DNA from: CADEEX01 sp964577955
Lineage (GTDB): Bacteria; Acidobacteriota; Vicinamibacteria; Vicinamibacterales; CAVVIG01
Length of the DNA: 64,000 nucleotides
Reading direction: 5' to 3'
Assembly (NCBI GenBank): GCA_964577955.1
Contig: CAZOAZ010000001.1
Coordinates: 62,001-126,000 of the forward strand
Made by a program: the position numbers and the translations under genes
Shown: positions 42,996 to 51,773 of the stretch, in pieces
Numbering within the stretch: the first letter of the stretch is position 1
Layout: each line of letters starts with the position of its first letter
Notes under the pieces: model-generated
The model's database searches: none
Told to the model about the DNA's origin: nothing
What the model saw: the letters and a program-made list of their open reading frames with translations, nothing else

Positions 42996-43619
42996 ATGAC
43001 GAAGCTCGCTGGATTCGTGCTGTTGACCGCCGTCATGGCGATGGCTGCGTGTTCGAGTGAATCGACGGGCGGCGCCTCTACGCGCGCTTCAGCCGAGGCG
43101 CCGAAGAGCGGGACCGGTGTCATCGTCAACGAGCACGAGTTGACGACGGAGCAACTGGACTCGCTGGGGCAGATGTATGGTGCCGCGCCGCCGAAGGGTA
43201 CGTACTGGTACGACCCGCGCAGCGGGCTGTACGGATACTGGGGCTTCGAGGCGGCTGGGTACATTCGTCCCGGCCACGACTTCGGTCAGCTGTCGCCGCG
43301 CGCGTCCAACGGCAACACCGGCAGCTTCCTCAACGGCCGCGAAATCAATCTGACCGAGGCGCGATTTTTCCAGCAGCTGTTCGGTGTCGTGTATGCCGGT
43401 CACTTCTGGCTCGACGGCAACACCGGATTCATGGGCGTCGAGGGCAATCCGGTGCCGCTCGCGAATCTCGCGGTTGCGATGCGGCAGGCCATGCAGCGGG
43501 GGCAGGGCGGTGGATACCATTGGCGCGACGGCAGCGGATCCGTCGTCAGCAGCGAAGGCAACTGCACGTTCGCCGCGATCCCCGGCGCTCCGGTGTATTC
43601 GACCCCGGGCTGCGGATAG
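42996..43619 (+). CDS. Lipoprotein of unknown function
   Basis: 207 residues from ATG 42996, with a strong GAAGGAGG ribosome site. The signal peptide ends in the lipobox MAAC (cysteine at residue 19), so the protein is lipid-anchored. The mature part is rich in Gly, Tyr and Trp: GTYWYDPRSGLYGYWGFEAAGYIRPGHDFG, then GREINLTEARFFQQLFG and FWLDGNTGFMGVEGNP. No known domain could be named; the aromatic-rich stretch could bind sugars or surfaces. It may share a transcript with the OPT gene. Confidence 0.7.
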   Translation: MTKLAGFVLLTAVMAMAACSSESTGGASTRASAEAPKSGTGVIVNEHELTTEQLDSLGQMYGAAPPKGTYWYDPRSGLYGYWGFEAAGYIRPGHDFGQLSPRASNGNTGSFLNGREINLTEARFFQQLFGVVYAGHFWLDGNTGFMGVEGNPVPLANLAVAMRQAMQRGQGGGYHWRDGSGSVVSSEGNCTFAAIPGAPVYSTPGCG

Positions 43620-43633
43620 GGTCAGCCTGCTGT

Positions 43634-43710
43634 CTGGCACCAGCCTGGCACCAGCCTGGCACCAACCTGGCACCAACCTGGCACCAACCTGGCACCAACC
43701 TGGCACCGGC
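43634..43710. repeat. 11-base tandem array (CTGGCACCARC x7)
   Basis: Seven perfect or near-perfect units fill the whole gap between the stops of the lipoprotein gene and the convergent O-methyltransferase gene. Related units occur at 45978-46010. Confidence 0.85.
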
Positions 43711-44723
43711 TAGCTCTTCGGCTTGGCCTCGATCAGGACCATCGGGCTCTGGGTCGGAATGGCTCTCGCTAATTCCAGCCCCGCTCCGTGCAGCAGCGTC
43801 CGGTACTCGTCGACGGTACGCTCGCGGCCGTTGATCATCACCAACATGTTCAAGTCCATGAGGTGCGCCGCGGAGGGCGTCGCGTCTGCCGGCAGCGACA
43901 GCTCCACGATCAGCAGCGCGGACCTGGGCTTCATCGCGTGACGGATGCTCTTGAGGATCTTCAGGGAGTGCTCATCGTCCCAGTCGTGGAGGATGTGCTT
44001 GAGCAAGTACACATCTCCGCCCGCGGGGACTGATTTGAAGAAATCGCCGCCTTCGAGCGTGACCCGGCTGTGAAGCGGTGAGGAGGTATAGACCGGTTTC
44101 GCGCTGTCGATGACGTGCGGGAGATCCAGCAGCGTGCCGCGCGTTTTCGGATAGTGCTGGAGGATTGCGCCGAGCAGCGTGCCGTGTGCGCCGCCGACAT
44201 CGACAATGTGTCCGTGTTCGGGGAACGTGAAGCTGGCGAGCACCGGTTCGATGGCGATGGACGAAATGTCCTGCATCGCGCGGCTGAACTGGACCGAGAG
44301 TTCAGGGTGCTTGCCGTAGTACTCCCAAGGGTCCATCCCGAGCGCCTGCTGCGACATCTTGTGACCGGTCCGAATCGCGTCGGTGAAGTGTCCCCACGTC
44401 AGCCAGTGCGGCGCGTCGGTTTCCGCCATTGCGACGTTGCGCATCGAGCCGGGGACGCCGCTGCGCAGCGTCTGGCCGACCGGCGTCAGCCCGAAGTGCG
44501 TCCCTTTCATCGTGAAGATCCCAAGACTCGCAAGCGCGCGCATCAGGCGATGCACCGCGTCAGGGTTTGCGTGCGTCGCGGCTGCCAGCTGTTCGGCGGT
44601 GCGATCGCCGTCGGCGAGATGATCGGCGATGCCGAGACGAGCCGCCGCCCCGACGGCCTGTGAAACCCAGGATCCCATGACGAATTGCAACATGACGGCG
44701 GGCGGTGGAAGTTCGTGTGACAT
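43710..44723 (-). CDS. O-methyltransferase (Methyltransf_2, winged-helix dimer type)
   Basis: 337 residues from ATG 44723. Residues 15-90 are the N-terminal winged-helix dimerisation domain (SQAVGAAARLGIADHLADG). HIVDVGGAHGTLLGAILQHYP is the SAM-binding motif, GDFFKSVPAGGDVYLLKHILHDWDDE the conserved segment with the catalytic histidine, and AHLMDLNMLVMINGRERT the late motif. Members methylate phenolic or polyketide hydroxyls. No biosynthetic cluster is nearby, so the substrate is open. It is flanked on both sides by repeats. Confidence 0.88.
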   Translation of the reverse strand: MSHELPPPAVMLQFVMGSWVSQAVGAAARLGIADHLADGDRTAEQLAAATHANPDAVHRLMRALASLGIFTMKGTHFGLTPVGQTLRSGVPGSMRNVAMAETDAPHWLTWGHFTDAIRTGHKMSQQALGMDPWEYYGKHPELSVQFSRAMQDISSIAIEPVLASFTFPEHGHIVDVGGAHGTLLGAILQHYPKTRGTLLDLPHVIDSAKPVYTSSPLHSRVTLEGGDFFKSVPAGGDVYLLKHILHDWDDEHSLKILKSIRHAMKPRSALLIVELSLPADATPSAAHLMDLNMLVMINGRERTVDEYRTLLHGAGLELARAIPTQSPMVLIEAKPKS

Positions 44724-44750
44724 CGCTCCTCGTTTGGCTCGTTTGGCTCG

Positions 44751-44775
44751 GGGTCAGACACGTGTCTGACACCCC
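44751..44775. repeat. GTCAGACACGTGTCTGAC palindrome
   Basis: GGGTCAGACACGTGTCTGAC is palindromic around CACGTG and continues as ACCCC. It lies upstream of the O-methyltransferase gene, within the 192-base gap 44724-44915, which has no gene. Confidence 0.7.
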
Positions 44776-44899
44776 GTCTGACACCTTGTCAAAAAATCTC
44801 AGCCGGTTGGCCGCTCCCTGGCAGTTTTTGGCAGAATGCGCTCGTCGCGACGCTTCGCACCACAACATATGCGGTTCCATCCCGGCTTGCCCACAAGTC

Positions 44900-44977
44900 G
44901 GGGTCAGACACGGTGTCAGACACGTGTCTGACCCCGTTGATTGGCCGCGACGACCCGTTGATTGGCCGCGATGACCA
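44900..44977. repeat. GTCAGACAC palindrome plus 20-base direct repeat, overlapping a gene end
   Basis: GGGGTCAGACACGGTGTCAG and its partner ACACGTGTCTGACCCC form an inverted unit (44900-44935), followed by two copies of a unit containing CGTTGATTGGCCGCGA (44936-44977). All but the first part lies inside the 3' end of the YeeE-type gene, whose stop is at 44916-44918. Confidence 0.7.
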
Positions 44978-45398
44978 GAGTTGGCAGTTTGAGCGGACGC
45001 TGGAGGTACGGATACAGGCGGCCGAGGGCGCCCGCCCCGACGAGCGCGCCGCCGAGCGCCGCGAACGCGTAAACCTTGCCTTCGCCGATGTTGACGAGGA
45101 TCGGACCGGGACACATCCCAGTCATCGACCAGCCGACGCCAAAGAGGACGCTGCCGAGGACCGTGCCGCGGTTGAGCGACTTACGATCGATCTGCAGGCG
45201 CGCGCCGGTCAGCGTGCGGCCGTGTCGCTTGAGCAGCCACAAGCCTGGAGCGGTGAGCACGACCGCGGATCCGATGATGCCGTAGAGCTGAAATCGTTCG
45301 AAGAGGAACATCCCCTGGATGAAGTCGTAGTCCGCCGCGCCTGACCGGCTCAGGATGAAACCGAAGAACGTGCCGAGGACGAGAAAAAGAGCGGTCAC
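44916..45398 (-). CDS. YeeE/YedE-type sulfur transporter subunit (DUF6691-like)
   Basis: 160 residues from GTG 45398. Four membrane helices are visible. GFILSRSGAADYDFIQGMFLFERFQLYGI and GVGWSMTGMCPGPILVNIGEG are the hallmark segments of the short YeeE/YedE (Sulf_transp) half-proteins, with the conserved cysteine in TGMCPGP. The gene follows its partner by six bases; the two halves together make one thiosulfate/sulfur-compound channel. The last 20 residues (VIAANQRVVAANQRGQTRV) are encoded by repeats and do not look like part of the fold. Confidence 0.85.
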   Translation of the reverse strand: MTALFLVLGTFFGFILSRSGAADYDFIQGMFLFERFQLYGIIGSAVVLTAPGLWLLKRHGRTLTGARLQIDRKSLNRGTVLGSVLFGVGWSMTGMCPGPILVNIGEGKVYAFAALGGALVGAGALGRLYPYLQRPLKLPTLVIAANQRVVAANQRGQTRV

Positions 45399-45404
45399 TG
45401 GTCC

Positions 45405-45908
45405 TCAGCGAAAGATGATGCGGTAGAGGATCTGCGTCGTGAGTATCCCGCTCGCCATGAAGGTGACCGTGGCGACCAGACTCGGGAGCTCGAAGTTCGA
45501 GAGCCCGAAGATGCCGTGACCGCTGGTGCAGCCGTTCGCGAGGCGCGTGCCGAAGCCGATCAGCAGACCGCCGGCGAACATCCACGCGAGCTTGCCGGCA
45601 TGTCCCAAGCCGATCGCTGCGTCGAACAACCCGAGCGCCCAAATCGGTGTCCAGCCGCCTGCGAGCCACGCGGACAGGAATCCGCCGAGCACCAGCCCGG
45701 CGAGAAACGGCAGCCGCCATGTGCGCCCGCGGATCTCAGGTCGGCGGAAGTAGGGGGACTGCAGGACGAGACTGCAGACGTCCTCGAGTCCGCTCGAGAT
45801 TCCCAGTCGTCGGTTGGCGACAAACAGCAGAATCAGCGTGGTTGCGGCGATCCCGGCGCCCGCGAGGGCCCAGTGCAGCGGCGGTTGACTGGTCAGAATC
45901 AGCGTCAC
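45405..45908 (-). CDS. YeeE/YedE-type sulfur transporter subunit
   Basis: 167 residues from GTG 45908. Four membrane helices; GLEDVCSLVLQSPYFRR and GFGTRLANGCTSGHGIFGLSNFELPSLVATVTFM are the family motifs, with the conserved cysteine in GCTSGHG. It is the first gene of the pair and supplies the other half of the sulfur-compound channel. The substrate is probably thiosulfate or a related sulfur species, as for characterised YeeE; cysH lies 7 kb away but is not in the same operon. Confidence 0.87.
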   Translation of the reverse strand: MTLILTSQPPLHWALAGAGIAATTLILLFVANRRLGISSGLEDVCSLVLQSPYFRRPEIRGRTWRLPFLAGLVLGGFLSAWLAGGWTPIWALGLFDAAIGLGHAGKLAWMFAGGLLIGFGTRLANGCTSGHGIFGLSNFELPSLVATVTFMASGILTTQILYRIIFR

Positions 45909-45977
45909 GGATCCGGATTGTCGCGTACTGCCGAGCGATCCGTCCTACATCTACCCCTACACGGTGCCAGCTTGCAA

Positions 45978-46021
45978 CCTGGCACCAGCCTGGCACCAAC
46001 CCGGCACCTGTCTGACCCCTG
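45978..46021. repeat. CTGGCACC/GTCTGACCCC mixed repeat
   Basis: Two to three CTGGCACCARC units followed by TGTCTGACCCCTG, joining the 11-base unit type and the GTCAGAC palindrome type in one tract, just upstream of the second M28 gene. Confidence 0.55.
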
Positions 46022-46055
46022 ACGTAGAATTCCGGCGATCTCCAGGAGTGACCCC

Positions 46056-47582
46056 ATGACCCGCGCGCGACTGACCCTGACCATCGCCGCCACGATCCTC
46101 TGCAATGTCATCGGCGGCGCGCAGATGCGTCCGGGCGCGACGGTCGAGAAGACCTACGGGCTCGGCCTGCCGCGGGACATGGACAAGCTGCTGATTCCGG
46201 ACTCCGAGTATCCGGTCTATCCGCTCAAGCCCGGACAGGAGGCGTACGCCGACGCCGACGGCTACCGGATCAAGGACGACATCAAAAAGATCACCGCCTT
46301 CTCGCTCATGAGCCTGGACGCCGGTGAGCTGTACTGGGGACGGATTCCGGGATCGAAGTGGCACCAGCTGGCCATGAACTTCATGGCCGACGAATACAAG
46401 AAGATTGGCCTCGACATCCGTCGTCAACCCGTCGCGCTGCCGCCCATGTGGTATCCGACGAGCCTGACAGCGTCGTACAGTGCCGGAGCCAAGACCGGCA
46501 CGCTGAAGACGCTGTATCCGATCGACAGCACGAAGCCAACGCCCGCGGCCGGCATCACCGCCGACGCCGTATGGGTTGGTGTCGGGGCCGCGCCGGATCT
46601 CATCGGCCGCGATCTGAAAGGCAAGGCGGTCCTCGTCTACAGCACATTCGTGCCCGGCGGCCGCAGCCACTCGGCGAGCGATCGCGCCGGCATCTTCAAC
46701 TCGGACACGCTCGTCACCAAGGCGGGCGCCGCGATGATCATCAACGTGATGGCGGTACCCGGCAACGGCCAGTTCAATCCTGAAGGCGCGCCGGAAGGAC
46801 CGGACGCCGTGCCGACGCTGACGATCAGCCAGGACGAGGGTTTCATGCTCCGTGACCTGCTGGCCTCGGGTCAGAAAGTGCAGCTCTCGGTGAAGCTCGC
46901 GATCGAACAGCGCGCCACCCTCACGACCGAGAACATCTACGCCACGCTGCCAGGCGCGACCGACGAACAAATCATGGTCGTCACGCATACAGACGGCTTC
47001 TTCCAGGGCGCGATGGACAACGCCAGCGGCATGGCCACCGGCCTCGAACTCGCCCGTCACTACGCGAAGATTCCGCGGGCTCAGCGCAAGCGGACGATGG
47101 TGTTTCTGGCGACGCCGGACCACCACCACGGCGAACACGGCCGCGCGGTGGTGATCAAGGAGTACGACTGGAGCAAGGTCGCGCTGATCCTGAATCTCGA
47201 ACACACGTCGCAGACGCTCCTCTACATGGTGAACCAGGACATCATGACCTCGAATGCCATCAGCGCCAGGCGTTGGTATGCGAGCGGCAGCCCGCGCTTT
47301 CAGCAGCTGGTGAAGACCACGTTCCAGGACTTCAACGTCTCGGTCTACAAAGTGCCCGAGCGGAACGCCGGCGGGGCGCTTGGCGCGCTGACGGGATTCG
47401 CGCCGGCGTTTCATTTGATCGATCACGTCATCTATCACACGACGCTGGACGTCCCTGAACTCGTGCCGGCGGCGGGGCTCACCTACAGCGCCCGCGCCTT
47501 CATGAAAGTGTTGGACGAGGCGAACACCATGACGGCGGCGGAACTAAGGGGCCCAGACAAACTGCCAAACCCCATTCGCTGA
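46056..47582 (+). CDS. Secreted M28-family metallopeptidase (second copy)
   Basis: 508 residues from ATG 46056, with a CAGGAG ribosome site. A signal peptide ends near GGAQ. HTDGFFQGAMDNASGMATG at 311-329 holds metal ligands H311 and the aspartate of MDNASG, and HHHGEHGRAVVIKEYDW follows. GRDLKGKAVLVYSTFVPG is a PA-like segment. It shares layout and several motifs with the peptidase at 13196-14803 and is its paralogue. Followed by an amidohydrolase gene, it may take part in breakdown of exported peptides or amides. Confidence 0.78.
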   Translation: MTRARLTLTIAATILCNVIGGAQMRPGATVEKTYGLGLPRDMDKLLIPDSEYPVYPLKPGQEAYADADGYRIKDDIKKITAFSLMSLDAGELYWGRIPGSKWHQLAMNFMADEYKKIGLDIRRQPVALPPMWYPTSLTASYSAGAKTGTLKTLYPIDSTKPTPAAGITADAVWVGVGAAPDLIGRDLKGKAVLVYSTFVPGGRSHSASDRAGIFNSDTLVTKAGAAMIINVMAVPGNGQFNPEGAPEGPDAVPTLTISQDEGFMLRDLLASGQKVQLSVKLAIEQRATLTTENIYATLPGATDEQIMVVTHTDGFFQGAMDNASGMATGLELARHYAKIPRAQRKRTMVFLATPDHHHGEHGRAVVIKEYDWSKVALILNLEHTSQTLLYMVNQDIMTSNAISARRWYASGSPRFQQLVKTTFQDFNVSVYKVPERNAGGALGALTGFAPAFHLIDHVIYHTTLDVPELVPAAGLTYSARAFMKVLDEANTMTAAELRGPDKLPNPIR

Positions 47583-47637
47583 ATTTCAGGATTTCAGGAT
47601 TTCAGGATTTCAGGAATTTAGGATTTGAGGATTTAAG
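47582..47637. repeat. 8-base tandem array (ATTTCAGG units)
   Basis: About seven ATTTCAGG-like units fill the gap between the peptidase stop and the amidohydrolase start. The last units read GAGGATTTAAG, giving a ribosome-site-like GAGGA nine bases before ATG 47640. Confidence 0.8.
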
Positions 47638-47639
47638 CC

Positions 47640-48887
47640 ATGCGTGTTGGAACTTCGGCCGCGACGGTTGCGTTGGCGGCCTCGTTGGTCATGCAACCGT
47701 CGGCGCAATCGTCACGAATCGCCTTTACCGGCATGCGACTGATCGACGGGACCGAGGCGGCGCCGATCGACAACGCGACGCTGGTCGTCGACAACGGACG
47801 AGTCGTTGCGGCTGGATCGGCCGCGACGACGCCGATTCCCGCCGATACGGCGCGCGTGTCGCTGGCGGGGAAGACCGTGATGCCGGGGCTCATCAACGCG
47901 CACGGGCATGCCAATAACGTCCAGCGCGATCTGCGGCTCTACGCCAGCTACGGCGTGACGACGGTCTTCAGCCTCGGGAATGACGGCAACGCGCCCGAGG
48001 CGCTCGCCGTGCGCCATCAGCAGGACACGGTGCGTCTGCCGCGAACGCGCCTCTTCACGGCCGGGCCCATCGTGACCGGTGAAACACCAACGGCCGCCCG
48101 CGTCCAGGTGGCCGCCGATGCCGCGATGCGTGTCGATCTCATCAAGATCCGGATCGAGGACGACTTTGGCCGTGCGAAGAAGATGCCCCCCGACGTGTAT
48201 CGGGCCGTGATCGACGAAGCGCACCAGCGGAAGCTGCGAGTGGCGGCGCACATGTTCTATCTCGCCGACGCGAAGGGGCTCCTTGATGCCGGCGTCGATC
48301 TGCTCGCCCACAGTGTCCGCGACACGAACGTGGACGCCGAGTTGATCGGGAAGCTGCGCACCCGAAACGTCTGTTACGTCCCGACCCTGATGCGCGACGT
48401 ATCCACGTTCGTCTACGAGTCGGCGCCGCCGTTCTTCGAGGATCCGCTGTTCCTGCAGTTTTCCGATCGGAGCGAAGTCGCCAGGCTCCGCGAGCCGGCG
48501 CGCCAGCAGGCGGTGCGCGACAACGCCGACACACCGAGGAACAAGGCCGCGCTCGAAATGGCGAAGCGCAATCTGAAGGCGCTCTCCGCCGGCGGGGTCA
48601 CGATCGCCATGGGGACCGACACCGGTGCATCCGCGAGTCGATTTCCCGGCTACTTCGAGCTGATGGAACTCGAGATGATGGCCGACGCCGGTCTGACGCC
48701 GCGCCAGGTCCTGGCGTCGGCCACGCGTGACGCGGCCCGCTGCATGGACCACGAGCGCGATCTCGGCACGCTGACGCCCGGCAAGTGGGCCGACCTGCTC
48801 GTCCTCGACGCCAATCCGCTCGACGCGATCCGCAATATCCGCGGCATCAACGCGGTGTACGTTGCGGGAGTGAGGGTGCCGCGATAG
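47640..48887 (+). CDS. Exported amidohydrolase (imidazolonepropionase-like)
   Basis: 415 residues from ATG 47640. A signal peptide ends near SAQ. The metal site is NAHGHA (H88, H90), DLIKIRIED supplies a candidate carbamylated lysine, AAHMFY and LLAHS the later histidines, and IAMGTDTGAS the catalytic aspartate. The final LTPGKWADLLVLDANPL is the usual end of the amidohydrolase barrel and composite sandwich domain. Such exported enzymes act on dipeptides or cyclic amides. It may share a transcript with the peptidase before it. Confidence 0.85.
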   Translation: MRVGTSAATVALAASLVMQPSAQSSRIAFTGMRLIDGTEAAPIDNATLVVDNGRVVAAGSAATTPIPADTARVSLAGKTVMPGLINAHGHANNVQRDLRLYASYGVTTVFSLGNDGNAPEALAVRHQQDTVRLPRTRLFTAGPIVTGETPTAARVQVAADAAMRVDLIKIRIEDDFGRAKKMPPDVYRAVIDEAHQRKLRVAAHMFYLADAKGLLDAGVDLLAHSVRDTNVDAELIGKLRTRNVCYVPTLMRDVSTFVYESAPPFFEDPLFLQFSDRSEVARLREPARQQAVRDNADTPRNKAALEMAKRNLKALSAGGVTIAMGTDTGASASRFPGYFELMELEMMADAGLTPRQVLASATRDAARCMDHERDLGTLTPGKWADLLVLDANPLDAIRNIRGINAVYVAGVRVPR

Positions 48888-48888
48888 C

Positions 48889-49026
48889 GAATTTCAGGAT
48901 TTAAGGATTTAAGAAATTCAGGATTTGAGGCCCGAGGCGGTCGAGTGAGGCGTGCCCCAAATCCTCAAGTCCTGAATCCTAAAATCCTAAAATCCTAAAA
49001 TCCTAAAATCCTGAAATCCTGAAATT
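48889..49026. repeat. Two inverted 8-base arrays upstream of a kinase gene
   Basis: Bases 48889-48930 carry AGGATTT-type units in one orientation and 48960-49026 carry about eight TCCTAAAA/TCCTGAAA units in the other, separated by about 30 bases. The transcript or single strand could fold into a long hairpin. The right array ends 14 bases before the kinase -10 element. Confidence 0.8.
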
Positions 49027-49040
49027 CCACCGTCACCTCA

Positions 49041-49046
49041 TATAAT
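49041..49046 (+). promoter_or_regulatory. Perfect -10 hexamer before the PD40 kinase
   Basis: TATAAT ends nine bases before the TTG start at 49056. A normal -35 would fall in the end of the 8-base array. The short spacing points to a leaderless transcript. Confidence 0.5.
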
Positions 49047-49055
49047 CGTTCCGTC

Positions 49056-51704
49056 TTGCCCCTGTCTGCCGGTGCCCGCCTCGGTCCGTACGAGATCGTT
49101 TCCACGCTAGGCGCCGGTGGTATGGGCGAGGTCTACAAGGCCCGCGACGCCAGACTGAATCGGTTCGTCGCCATCAAGGTCCTGCCCGCCGACAAGATCG
49201 CCGATCCCGAGCGCAAACGCCGCTTCGTCCAGGAAGCTCGCGCCGCCTCCGCGCTCAACCATCCGAACATCGTCACGATCTACGACGTCGGCAACGAGAA
49301 CGGTATCGAGTTCCTGGCGATGGAACTGGTCGCCGGCAAGACGCTCGAGGAGTTGACGCCGAAGGACGGCTTCCGTCTCTCCGAGATGCTCCGCTACAGC
49401 GTGCAGATTGCCGACGCGCTGGCCAAGGCGCACGCCGCCGGCATCGTCCATCGCGATCTCAAGCCTGGCAACGTGATGGTGACCGGAGACGGTCTGGTCA
49501 AAGTGTTGGACTTCGGACTGGCGAAGCTGCTGCAGACCGTCACCGACCCGGAGGCCACACGCGCCGGCGATACCACTGAGGCCGCGACCGGAAGCGAGCC
49601 GGGCCTCGTCGTCGGCACGGCATCCTTCATGTCGCCGGAGCAGGCGGAAGGCCGATCGGTCGACGCGCGATCGGACATCTTTTCGTTCGGCGCGATGCTC
49701 TACGAGATGGCGACGGGGCAGCGCGCCTTTCGCGGCGAGACCGCGATGTCGACAATCTCCGCGATCCTGCGCGACGAGCCGAAGTCGGTGTCTGAGATTC
49801 GGAGCGACATCCCGTCGGAAATCGAGCGTGTCATTCGCCGCTGTCTCAGGAAGGACCCCGGACGACGGTTCCAGACATTCGCGGATCTCAAGGTTGCGCT
49901 CGAGGAGCTGAAGGAGGAGTCGGATTCGGGCACGCTGACTCGCGCGCCGAAGACCAGGGAGCCGCAGCGGTCACGCGCCCTGTTGTTGGCGATCGCGTCG
50001 ACGAGCGCGCTCGTGCTCACGCTGGCCGCCGTCGCCGCCATGTATTTGTACCGGCCGGAAACGGCACCCGCCGAAACCATGACGAGGCCCACGCCGTTGA
50101 CGAGTTCGCCTGGCGATGAAGGGATGGCGAGCTTTTCTCCGGACGGCAGCCAGATTGTCTTTGCCTGGAACGGCGATCGTGAGGACAACTACGACCTGTA
50201 CCTCCAGGTGGTCGGGTCCGGCGCGCCGCTGCGGTTGACGACTGATCCCGCCCGCGATCTGAATCCGCGCTGGTCGCCGGACGGTCGAACCATCGCGTTC
50301 GGCCGTTATGTTGCCGACGGCGTGGAACTGCGATTGATACCGGCGCTGGGCGGTCCCGATCGCCTGCTGGCGCGTTTCTCCGGGGCGCGCCCCTTCGGAT
50401 TTCTCGACTGGACGCCCGACGGCAAGTGGCTGGTCGTCTCGGCGCTCCCATCCGGCGCGCCTCGCGGTGCTTCGACGCTGCAGGCCGTCTCGGTTGATTC
50501 CGGCGACATCCATCCCTTGACCACCGTCGGAACCGGGGAGCAGGACATCGACCCCGCGGTCGCGCCAGATGGCCGTGCGGTTGCCTTCATCCGCGTCGGC
50601 GGGATGAATCTCTCGCGGCTGCTCGTGCTCAGAGTCGGCGCGGGTCTCGTGCCTGAGGGCGCGCCCCGACAGGTGAACGCGGCGAGCGATTTCGTGAGAA
50701 GTCCAGCGTGGACGGTCGATGGACAGGAGCTGCTCTACACCGCCGGAATCGACCTGCGCTCGAGTATCAACCGTGTCCGTGCAGACGGTTCGCAGCCGCC
50801 TCGGGCGATCGTTGGCCTCGGCGACGGCATCGAGACGCCGTCGCTGTCGCGGAACGGGCGCCGGCTGGCCTTCACGCGTCAGATTCGCAATTCGAATCTC
50901 TGGCGGCTCGACCTCCAGGATCTGTCGCGTCCGCCGCAGCCGTTGATCACATCAAATTTCCGCGAAGCCTTCCCTCAGTACTCGCCAGATGGTTCACGCA
51001 TCGCGTTCTATACGAACCGGAGCGGATTGAATCAGGTGTGGGTCTGCAACGCCGACGGTACTGGCGCGACTCAGCTGACATCGCTGGAAGGGACGATCAC
51101 CGGCACGCCGCGTTGGTCGCCGGACGGAACGCAGATTTCCTTCGATTCGAACAGCGGCGGCGACTGGCAGATCTACGTCATGCGGGCGGACGGCGGGAAA
51201 GTGACCAAGATCACGACCGGCGGCGCCAATAATTTCGTCACCGGCTGGTCGCGCGACAGCCGTTGGCTGTACTACTCGAGCGGAAACACGAATCCTCGTC
51301 TCTGGAAGATCACGCCGCAAGGGCAGAACGCGACCGAAATCACCAGTGGAGTGGCCGCGACCGAATCGGCCGATGGCAAGACGCTCTACTTCACGCGGGA
51401 GACCGGAGCCAATCGCGCCAGCGTCTGGCGGATGCCGATTGGCGGAGGCGAAGCCGTCCAGATCATTCCGGCGATCTACCGCTACAACTACGCGCTGGCC
51501 GAGAAGGGCATCTACTACGGGACTCCGGGCCAGCCGTCCGTCATCGAGTTCCTGGACTTCGCGAATGGGAAGACGACCTCACTGCACACGCTCACCAGGC
51601 CAGCGGATCTCGGCTTCGCGGTGTCGCCGGATGGACGATATCTTCTGTTCGCGCAAGCCGACCGTGCCGGCGGCGATCTCGTGATGGTGGACAACTTTCG
51701 GTGA
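49056..51704 (+). CDS. Membrane Ser/Thr protein kinase with PD40/WD40-like propeller
   Basis: 882 residues from TTG 49056. The kinase domain (12-290) is complete: glycine loop GAGGMG at 19-24, K41, HRDLKPGN with D134, DFG at 152-154 and SPEQ. A single membrane helix lies at about 308-330. The extracytoplasmic part is a beta-propeller of PD40/TolB-type blades (FSPDGSQIVFAW, WSPDGRTIAFGR, YSPDGSRIAFYT and others). It probably senses an outside ligand and phosphorylates cytoplasmic targets. A close paralogue is at 61385. It is followed by a lipoprotein-like gene across an 8-base array. Confidence 0.9.
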   Translation: MPLSAGARLGPYEIVSTLGAGGMGEVYKARDARLNRFVAIKVLPADKIADPERKRRFVQEARAASALNHPNIVTIYDVGNENGIEFLAMELVAGKTLEELTPKDGFRLSEMLRYSVQIADALAKAHAAGIVHRDLKPGNVMVTGDGLVKVLDFGLAKLLQTVTDPEATRAGDTTEAATGSEPGLVVGTASFMSPEQAEGRSVDARSDIFSFGAMLYEMATGQRAFRGETAMSTISAILRDEPKSVSEIRSDIPSEIERVIRRCLRKDPGRRFQTFADLKVALEELKEESDSGTLTRAPKTREPQRSRALLLAIASTSALVLTLAAVAAMYLYRPETAPAETMTRPTPLTSSPGDEGMASFSPDGSQIVFAWNGDREDNYDLYLQVVGSGAPLRLTTDPARDLNPRWSPDGRTIAFGRYVADGVELRLIPALGGPDRLLARFSGARPFGFLDWTPDGKWLVVSALPSGAPRGASTLQAVSVDSGDIHPLTTVGTGEQDIDPAVAPDGRAVAFIRVGGMNLSRLLVLRVGAGLVPEGAPRQVNAASDFVRSPAWTVDGQELLYTAGIDLRSSINRVRADGSQPPRAIVGLGDGIETPSLSRNGRRLAFTRQIRNSNLWRLDLQDLSRPPQPLITSNFREAFPQYSPDGSRIAFYTNRSGLNQVWVCNADGTGATQLTSLEGTITGTPRWSPDGTQISFDSNSGGDWQIYVMRADGGKVTKITTGGANNFVTGWSRDSRWLYYSSGNTNPRLWKITPQGQNATEITSGVAATESADGKTLYFTRETGANRASVWRMPIGGGEAVQIIPAIYRYNYALAEKGIYYGTPGQPSVIEFLDFANGKTTSLHTLTRPADLGFAVSPDGRYLLFAQADRAGGDLVMVDNFR

Positions 51705-51711
51705 GACTTGA

Positions 51712-51750
51712 TTTTAGGATTTCAGGAATTCGGGAATTCAGGATTTAAGG
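51712..51750. repeat. 8-base array between kinase and lipoprotein-like gene
   Basis: ATTTTAGGATTTCAGGAATT and following units repeat the AGGATTTC pattern with some drift. It overlaps the possible 5' end of the next gene. Confidence 0.7.
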
Positions 51751-51773
51751 CAGCAAGCGGTCTCGCTGCGATC

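Noticed and set aside
43634..43710. 11-base repeats as a CRISPR array or replication iterons
   Set aside because: No spacers, no replication gene, and the array simply fills a gap between gene ends.
47582..49026. Short regular repeats as a CRISPR array
   Set aside because: Units are 8 bases head-to-tail with no unique spacers and no cas genes.
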